This document shows, piece by piece, positions 57,135 through 64,000 of a stretch of 64,000 nucleotides of DNA. The notes beneath the pieces were generated by a model. It was not told the DNA's origin. It did no database searches and was given only the letters and a program-made list of their open reading frames with translations. Position 1 is the first letter of the stretch, and every line of letters begins with the position of its first letter. The stretch spans positions 62,001 through 126,000 of the forward strand of contig NC_010321.1 of the NCBI RefSeq assembly GCF_000019085.1, given 5' to 3'. This DNA is from Thermoanaerobacter pseudethanolicus ATCC 33223 (GTDB lineage: Bacteria; Bacillota; Thermoanaerobacteria; Thermoanaerobacterales; Thermoanaerobacteraceae). A program made the translations under genes and the position numbers.

Positions 57135-59472
57135 ATTATACTCCCATCCTGACAAATTTTTAGAAGACCATCTCATCAATACTTCTAAAATAATTAGAAG
57201 CTACTTTAACGAAAAAAAGGTGGCGATAATAGATAAAGAGACTTTCTTAAAAACAGCTACTATAATTTCTTTATGCCACGACTTTGGAAAAGCGACAAAT
57301 TATTTTCAAAAGTATTTGTTTACTGAAAACGAGAAAGAGAGAAATAAATTAAAAACAATGGAAGAAATGCACCATTCTTTATTATCTGCAGTTGTAGCCT
57401 TTTATTTGGTTAAAAATGAAATAAATGCTCAGGATAGAAAGGGGATATTGTTTCCTTTTATAGCTTTTTTAATTGTTAAAAATCACCATGGAGATTTAAA
57501 AAATGTTTTTAATGAAGTTATATTAGATGATAAAGAGTTAGAAGTACTTAAAAAACAGCTTAACAGTATAGATGATGAAAAATTACAAGTATTAAATGGA
57601 AAGCTTAGAAATGCTGGCTTAAATGAAAATTTGACTAAATCAGCGATAAATGATTATATTGATAGTATTAATTCTGAATTAAGAAAAATCAAAAGAGAAT
57701 TAAGAAGACTTAAAGAGGAGCAAGATGTTTCTATATATTTATTATTAAACTTTTTGTTTTCTTTACTTGTTGATGCCGATAAAACTGAAGTTGTTGTTGG
57801 AATTGACAATATAAAACGGCCAGAAATAAAGTTTGAAGAGCAGCTTGTAAAAGAGTATAAAGCATCTTTTCCAGATAAAGAAAGTAAAATTAATTTATTG
57901 AGAGAGGAAGCCTATAAAGAAGTATTAGAGAAGGATATAGATATTAAACAAAAAATAATGTCTATCAATCTTCCTACAGGCCTTGGCAAAACGTTGACTA
58001 CAATTGCTTTTGCGATGAAATTATGGGCCAAATTGTATAAAGAAACCGGTGTAAAATATAGAATTATTTATTCTTTGCCATTTTTAAGTATTATAGAACA
58101 AAATTCTAATGTGCTTGAAGATTTGTTAAGATACAATGGAATTCAACCAGATACAGAAATAATATTGAAACATCATCATTTGTCAGATATAAGATATACT
58201 AAAAATAATACTGAATTTGAAGATGAACAAGCCAAAATATTGATAGAAGGATGGAATTCAGAAATAATAATAACTACTTTTGTTCAATTTTTTCATACAT
58301 TAGTGTCTGAAAAAAATAAAACTTTGAGGAAGTTCCACAGATTAGCGAATTCTATAATTATACTTGATGAAGTCCAATCAATACCATTTAAATATTGGCT
58401 TTTGACAAAAGAACTTTTAAAAGCGGTTGCAAATGAATTAAATTCATATATAATTTTTGTAACTGCTACTCAGCCGTTAATATTTAGAGAAGAGGAAATT
58501 TATCCATTAGTAGCCAAGACTAAATATTTTACTCAAATGGATAGGGTAGAAATTATTCCCAAATTGAGTCGAGATATTACCTTAGAAGAGCTAAGCGAAA
58601 TGTTTGATTTAAATGATGGTAAAAGCTATCTTTTCATACTAAATACCATAAAATCTGCTCAACAATTTTATAATATATTAAGGGCTAAGATACCTAATGA
58701 TGAAATAATTTACATGTCAACACATGTAGTACCTATGGAAAGGATGGAAAGAATAGAAAAAATAAAAGAAGGTAAGATAAGGTTTGCTGTAACGACTCAA
58801 TTAGTAGAAGCAGGGGTAGATATTGATTTTGATGTTGTTGTAAGAGATATAGCACCTCTTGATTCTATTAATCAATCAGCAGGAAGGTGCAATAGGAACT
58901 GGAGAGGAAAAGGAGAAGTCTATGTTGTATCATTGATAGATGAAAAAGGTCAAAAATATTCAAAATATGTTTATGATAAAATATTACTTGGCATAACGCG
59001 TGAAATACTAAGTAAATATGATACTATAAAAGAGCAAGAACTTTTGAAGATTATAGAGAAATATTATCAAGAAGTATCAGAGAGAATGTCCTCAAATGAA
59101 GGAAGAGAGCTATTAGATGCTATATACACATTGAGGTATGATAGCGAAGATGGAAATATGTGTATTTCCAAATTTGAATTAATTGAAGATGACTATTATA
59201 AAGTAGATGCATTTATTGAATTGAATGATGAAGCTAAAGAATTGTGGCATAAGTATGTTGAGCTTAAAGACATAAAAAATCTATTTGAAAGGAGAAATAT
59301 TTTTAATCGATTTAAAGCTGACTTTTATAAATATGTAATATCAATACCTGCAACAGTGGAAAATATGCCTCCTGATATTTGGGGTTTTAAGTATGTAAAT
59401 TATGATAGTTTAAATGATTATTATGACAAAGAAACAGGTTTTATAACAAAAGGAGTCACAAGTATATGGTAA
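57112..59472 (+). CDS. cas3: Cas3, HD nuclease-helicase
   Basis: The 786-residue protein fuses an N-terminal HD nuclease (His-Asp in 'SLCHDFGKAT', about residues 53-62, plus 'HHSLLSAVV' and 'KNHHGDL') to a superfamily 2 helicase. The helicase has Walker A 'LPTGLGKTLT' (about 286-295), DEVQ in 'IILDEVQSIP' and 'QSAGRCNRNWRG' as motif VI. It degrades DNA bound by Cascade. GTG 57112 or ATG 57118 is the start, after GGGAGG. It is followed by a terminator and the array. Confidence 0.92.
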   Translation: MNMSSFSELYSHPDKFLEDHLINTSKIIRSYFNEKKVAIIDKETFLKTATIISLCHDFGKATNYFQKYLFTENEKERNKLKTMEEMHHSLLSAVVAFYLVKNEINAQDRKGILFPFIAFLIVKNHHGDLKNVFNEVILDDKELEVLKKQLNSIDDEKLQVLNGKLRNAGLNENLTKSAINDYIDSINSELRKIKRELRRLKEEQDVSIYLLLNFLFSLLVDADKTEVVVGIDNIKRPEIKFEEQLVKEYKASFPDKESKINLLREEAYKEVLEKDIDIKQKIMSINLPTGLGKTLTTIAFAMKLWAKLYKETGVKYRIIYSLPFLSIIEQNSNVLEDLLRYNGIQPDTEIILKHHHLSDIRYTKNNTEFEDEQAKILIEGWNSEIIITTFVQFFHTLVSEKNKTLRKFHRLANSIIILDEVQSIPFKYWLLTKELLKAVANELNSYIIFVTATQPLIFREEEIYPLVAKTKYFTQMDRVEIIPKLSRDITLEELSEMFDLNDGKSYLFILNTIKSAQQFYNILRAKIPNDEIIYMSTHVVPMERMERIEKIKEGKIRFAVTTQLVEAGVDIDFDVVVRDIAPLDSINQSAGRCNRNWRGKGEVYVVSLIDEKGQKYSKYVYDKILLGITREILSKYDTIKEQELLKIIEKYYQEVSERMSSNEGRELLDAIYTLRYDSEDGNMCISKFELIEDDYYKVDAFIELNDEAKELWHKYVELKDIKNLFERRNIFNRFKADFYKYVISIPATVENMPPDIWGFKYVNYDSLNDYYDKETGFITKGVTSIW

Positions 59473-59478
59473 CAAATT

Positions 59479-59529
59479 TGTCGTCGATCCCAAATAAGGC
59501 AAAAACACCTGGGGATAGACGACATTTTT
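59479..59529 (+). terminator. Rho-independent terminator of the cas operon
   Basis: TGTCGTCGATCCC (59479-59491) pairs with GGGATAGACGACA (59512-59524) with one mismatch, followed by five T. It separates cas3 from the CRISPR leader. Confidence 0.75.
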
Positions 59530-59654
59530 ATTTTTCTGATTTTCATAAAGTAATTGATTTTATTGGACAATATGGTATAATAAAGTCAAGATACTTGACA
59601 GAAATTAAAAAATTGTAAGGTGTATAATGTGCTATTTATGCATGTTAGAATGAG
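59530..59654 (+). promoter_or_regulatory. CRISPR leader
   Basis: An AT-rich stretch directly before the first repeat. It has an extended -10 (TGGTATAAT near 59574) and a second TATAAT near 59625 about 30 bases before the repeats. Array polarity (intact repeats at this end, same strand as the cas genes) supports this as the promoter-bearing end. Confidence 0.65.
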
Positions 59655-62600
59655 GTTTTTAGCCTACCTATAAGGAATTGAAACAGCTGAAAGACATTTT
59701 AAAGTAGCAGGGCAAGGTACAGGTTTTTAGCCTACCTATAAGGAATTGAAACAGTCTATCTTGGCCGACAGGTCTATCCCGATGTAACGGTTTTTAGCCT
59801 ACCTATAAGGAATTGAAACACAAAAGCGACATGACAATTACTTGCATGAATGGCAAGTTTTTAGCCTACCTATAAGGAATTGAAACGCAACATTGGCAAA
59901 TGAGCTCAAGACGAAATTTAATGTTTTTAGCCTACCTATAAGGAATTGAAACGGCCGTACCTCGGTCCAGGCGATCCGAGGTTGAGGGTTTTTAGCCTAC
60001 CTATAAGGAATTGAAACATTTATAATCTACAGATAAAACATAAGTTGTGCCTGGTTTTTAGCCTACCTATAAGGAATTGAAACTGCATTTCCCCACCTTC
60101 GCGGTAAAGCTCCACGAACGGTTTTTAGCCTACCTATAAGGAATTGAAACCCAAGAGCGAAGGCAGCGCCAAATGCGCCGGCATTAGTTTTTAGCCTACC
60201 TATAAGGAATTGAAACCGAGACCCAGAGCGGCAAGTTTGACATGATCAAGAAGTTTTTAGCCTACCTATAAGGAATTGAAACCGCCGAATTCAGCTGGAA
60301 GCATGGGGAGTGGAAGGAGGTTTTTAGCCTACCTATAAGGAATTGAAACATACTATCACGGCATAAGGCACAAAAGATTGTTTATATGTTTTTAGCCTAC
60401 CTATAAGGAATTGAAACAAGTATAATCAAAGCGGATGTGCTGACCCAACAGTTTGTTTTTAGCCTACCTATAAGGAATTGAAACACGTATAGCTTCAAAC
60501 TGGCCGTAATTATAGGCAAAGTTTTTAGCCTACCTATAAGGAATTGAAACATTTTCGACGATATACAGAAACCCACAACAATCCAGAGGTTTTTAGCCTA
60601 CCTATAAGGAATTGAAACATTTATTGACATGCGGCATATTCGGATTTGGATGGCGTTTTTAGCCTACCTATAAGGAATTGAAACTTTGCTGGTGCTCCAG
60701 AATGGTGCGTCCGGTTCTTTGGTTTTTAGCCTACCTATAAGGAATTGAAACTTGACAATAAAATCGCTTTTTCTGTTCAATATCCTATGGTTTTTAGCCT
60801 ACCTATAAGGAATTGAAACTGCAAAATTTCAGAAAATTTCAGGAAAGGAGGTATGCGGTTTTTAGCCTACCTATAAGGAATTGAAACTGGGATGGTCGGA
60901 TAAAAAAATTGCTGAACAATTAGGGTTTTTAGCCTACCTATAAGGAATTGAAACAGATACTTTTTAACTTCTTTATATATTTAATAAAAAGTTTTTAGCC
61001 TACCTATAAGGAATTGAAACACCGATTCTTGTTCCTGCTGATTGTAGCAACATCAACGTTTTTAGCCTACCTATAAGGAATTGAAACAAACCCGTAGACC
61101 GTCATACCGTGAAATCCTCACCGGGTTTTTAGCCTACCTATAAGGAATTGAAACGCCTTTTTGTCTAACACTTGGAATGCTATTAGCACGGTTTTTAGCC
61201 TACCTATAAGGAATTGAAACACACAACTGAGGTGACTGTAAGCCGATGGAAGCAAAGGTTTTTAGCCTACCTATAAGGAATTGAAACGTTTAGGCACATC
61301 GTTTTCGCAGTTGCCGTTGCTAAGGTTTTTAGCCTACCTATAAGGAATTGAAACTGAGATTAAGGATTATCTTGTTGCTGACTGGGAGTTAGTTTTTAGC
61401 CTACCTATAAGGAATTGAAACACTCTTGATACTTGATTGCTTCTCTTTCTGCATTCCAAGTTTTTAGCCTACCTATAAGGAATTGAAACCAGCACTCTTC
61501 CACCCCGCCGTTGACTAGTACGTTAAGTTTTTAGCCTACCTATAAGGAATTGAAACTAATGATTGATTCTTCTCTGCCGTCTTTATAAAGCACAGGGTTT
61601 TTAGCCTACCTATAAGGAATTGAAACAACAACATATTATCAAAATTATGAAATTTCACAAACGGTTTTTAGCCTACCTATAAGGAATTGAAACACAAGCT
61701 CGCCTATCTTTCCACCAGCTGACTGCATGTTTTTAGCCTACCTATAAGGAATTGAAACAATCCTGGCCCCGGGCAAAGACCACTTCTTCATGCTCCGTTT
61801 TTAGCCTACCTATAAGGAATTGAAACTGTAAACGAGGGAAAGGATGAAAAAAAAATGATAAAGTTTTTAGCCTACCTATAAGGAATTGAAACTGATATTT
61901 AAGCGCGCGATGTGGAGGGGTCTCGTGGGTTTTTAGCCTACCTATAAGGAATTGAAACCGTGCCTGCAGACTGCAATGCCTACGACGTCATGGAGTTTTT
62001 AGCCTACCTATAAGGAATTGAAACAGTACTAAAGATTGAGGAGGTATAAACATGGAAGAGGTTTTTAGCCTACCTATAAGGAATTGAAACCAGCCTGTTG
62101 CTTATAATTAAGGTAACAGCAGGTTAGGTTTTTAGCCTACCTATAAGGAATTGAAACAGCTGTTCCTGCAAGGATGCGATGGTTGCAGTTTTTTGTTTTT
62201 AGCCTACCTATAAGGAATTGAAACCCACCTTTTTTACCTCAATTAGTTCTATAGTATTAAAGGTTTTTAGCCTACCTATAAGGAATTGAAACAAACTAGT
62301 GATGGATATGTTGATTGGCTAAGTATTGAGTTTTTAGCCTACCTATAAGGAATTGAAACTTGCTTTAGCAAGATTGTTATTTTTTAACATATTACGTTTT
62401 TAGCCTACCTATAAGGAATTGAAACGAAAAGCAGTTGGAGGAGGCAAAAGAACATGAAAAGGTTTTTAGCCTACCTATAAGGAATTGAAACCAGTATTGA
62501 AACATTAAAAAATAATGCAGAGCTGAAGGTTTTTAGCCTACCTATAAGGAATTGAAACCCTGTAGCACCTTTGTAGTTATCTAAAACCTCAATGGGTTTT

Positions 62601-62879
62601 TAGCCTACCTATAAGGAATTGAAACTAATATCCTGAAACAAAGAAAAAACGCTGAATCTCAGGTTTTTAGCCTACCTATAAGGAATTGAAACTAGAGCCT
62701 TTTAATATTGCAAAGGAAAAGGTGCTTTCGGTTTTTAGCCTACCTATAAGGAATTGAAACATCGCTTAAATTGTTCTTCTGTTAATTCATTCTCTGGTTT
62801 TTAGCCTACCTATAAGGAATTGAAACAGTATTAAAAATTAAGGAGGTTTAAAAAATGGAAAAGTTTTTAGCCTACCTAT
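59655..62879 (+). CRISPR. Type I-B CRISPR array: 48 full repeats, 48 spacers, 49th repeat cut
   Basis: The 30-base repeat first occurs at 59655-59684; it begins GTTTTTAGCC and ends GGAATTGAAAC, typical of type I-B clostridial repeats. I count 48 full copies, the last at 62797-62826, all apparently identical, separated by spacers of 35-38 bases. A 49th copy at 62863-62879 has only the first 17 bases and then runs into IS110-family DNA. The lack of repeat decay at the far end shows that the true end lies beyond the insertion. Many spacers are richer in GC than the host DNA. Confidence 0.97.
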
Positions 62880-64000
62880 CCTGAAAATAGTGTCTCTCAA
62901 AAAGGCAACAAAAAACTAAACCCATACCGATGTAAAAATATGGGATAAATAAATGGTTAATAAAGTTAAATTAAAAGTTAAGACACTGCAGATTCGACCG
63001 TGACCTTAAGGCCTAAAGACTCTAGCTTTTTTAAAGATTGACGAATAATCATATTACGCTTTTTCTCTTCATAATAAGTAGGACCTAATTCAATATATGG
63101 TTGCTTTTGCTTGAGAATATGATAAACTATAATTAAAATGCTATGTGCCACTGCAACTGCTGCACGGTTTGCTCCTCTTCGAGCAGCGATGCGGTGGTAC
63201 TGACTTGAGAGATAAGTATCTTTTGCCCTTGAGGCAGCTCTGGCAGCTTCAATAAGAGAGCTTCGCAATTTTTGGTTACCTTTTCGAGTTCTTGCAGACT
63301 TTTGTTTACCAGCACTTTCATTATGACCTGGACACAACCCTGCCCAAGAACACAAATGGGCAGCAGAGGGGAACTGTTCCATATTCGTGCCGATTTCGGC
63401 TATTATTTGTTCTGCAGTTCTTCTTCCGACTCCAGGGATTGTATCCAGCAGTGCCAGGTCTTTTTCAAAAGGGAGCATTCGATTTTTAATTTCTTCGTCT
63501 AATTTTGCTATTTCTTCATCAAGGTAATCAATATGTCTAAGCTGTATTTCCAGAAGCATCCTTTGGTGATGATTGATCAAGCCTTTTAAAGCGCGTTTTA
63601 GTTCATCCATTTTATTTTTTAGCTTGCCTTGAGAAAGCTCAGCCAGGGTTTCGGGATTTTCTTCACCATTTATAATAGCCTCAAGTATAGAACGACTGGA
63701 TGCCCCGTTGATATCAGAGACTACCGAAGACAGTTTGATATTAGCTCCTTCTAAAACCTTTTGTATGCGATTAAGTTCTCTTGATTTTTCTTCAATGAGG
63801 CTTTTTCTATAGCGTACAAGCTCGCGAAGTTCTCTTTGTTCACGATCTGGCACAAAGCTGCCTTGCAAAAGGCCATGTTGTAAGAGACTTGCTATCCACT
63901 CAGCATCTTTTACATCGGTTTTTCTACCAGGGACATTTTTAATATGCTTAGCATTGACGAGTAGGATTTTAATGCTCTCAAGCTCAAGTAGATTGTAAAT
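62880..64000 (-). mobile_element. IS110-family element 2, inserted in a CRISPR repeat (partial)
   Basis: The left junction falls after base 17 of a CRISPR repeat. Between it and the transposase stop are 98 noncoding bases with a CCCATA/TATGGG hairpin near 62921-62945. The element continues past the window edge, so its other end, the noncoding flank likely to encode its bridge RNA, and the rest of the array are not visible. Confidence 0.85.
62978..64000 (-). CDS. IS110-family transposase, element 2 (5' partial)
   Basis: The reverse frame stays open to the window edge. The outer part includes '[22 protein letters not shown]', the second half of the DEDD domain. A helical middle follows, then the C-terminal Tnp domain with '[21 protein letters not shown]' and '[27 protein letters not shown]'. 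About the first 50-70 residues lie outside. It is clearly different in sequence from the transposase at 44848-46107, so two IS110 lineages are present. It looks intact as far as seen. Confidence 0.88.
   Translation of the reverse strand: MYNLLELESIKILLVNAKHIKNVPGRKTDVKDAEWIASLLQHGLLQGSFVPDREQRELRELVRYRKSLIEEKSRELNRIQKVLEGANIKLSSVVSDINGASSRSILEAIINGEENPETLAELSQGKLKNKMDELKRALKGLINHHQRMLLEIQLRHIDYLDEEIAKLDEEIKNRMLPFEKDLALLDTIPGVGRRTAEQIIAEIGTNMEQFPSAAHLCSWAGLCPGHNESAGKQKSARTRKGNQKLRSSLIEAARAASRAKDTYLSSQYHRIAARRGANRAAVAVAHSILIIVYHILKQKQPYIELGPTYYEEKKRNMIIRQSLKKLESLGLKVTVESAVS

Overview
The window is low-GC DNA with Firmicutes hallmarks: a DnaD/DnaC-type primosome pair, a SufCBDSU iron-sulfur operon, a type I-B CRISPR system of the Csh type, a ComEC-like hydrolase next to DUF3006, DUF1015, and an orphan GroES. 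I infer a thermophilic anaerobic clostridium close to Thermoanaerobacter. This rests on protein style and base composition only; no 16S rRNA is present.

Region 1 (1-18,602) is the right part of a large integrated, plasmid-like element. It carries a Tad/type II secretion-like pilus assembly cluster (two TadB/C membrane proteins, a small pilin, two pseudopilins, a TadZ-like ATPase, a prepilin peptidase, and a 1,089-residue surface protein with a peptidoglycan-binding domain and CARDB-like repeats). It also has an MqsRA toxin-antitoxin pair, a stand-alone HD-GYP protein, and a ParM/ParR partition system with seven iteron-like sites. A radical-SAM/TcmP gene pair, a replication-relaxation protein, a VirD4/TraG-type coupling ATPase and a DUF4160/DUF2442 pair complete it. 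Several GC-rich structured noncoding segments stand out from this AT-rich DNA. Two of them are copies of one RNA-like fold whose stems differ by compensatory changes.

Region 2 (18,557-26,397) is a second, 7.8-kb integrative element with a regulator, two excisionase-like proteins, a CHC2 primase, a DUF3987-type helicase and a tyrosine integrase. It is flanked by 46-bp direct repeats that are the 3' part of a tRNA-Thr gene, and each end carries tandem copies of an 11-bp motif that look like integrase arm sites. Elements 1 and 2 appear stacked at one tRNA-Thr locus whose intact copy lies left of the window.

Region 3 (26,400-52,800) is chromosome-like. It holds DUF3006, a ComEC-like hydrolase, DUF1015, a group IIC intron inserted just after a terminator, an M1 peptidase, dnaC/dnaD, an M23 peptidase, an MA-like peptidase, murA, htrA, rlmH, a convergent RlmH paralogue, tyrS, a nucleosidase/SplB-like radical SAM pair, an IS110-family element with a likely bridge RNA, a Trx-Grx fusion, groES and sufCBDSU. 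Three genes in the window (one on element 2 and two here) have their ribosome binding site or start codon inside a long hairpin.

Region 4 (52,958-64,000) is a type I-B effector operon cas6-cas8b-cas7-cas5-cas3 followed by an array of 48 perfect 30-bp repeats. No cas1, cas2 or cas4 is visible. The array is cut inside its 49th repeat by a second IS110-family element that runs off the right edge.
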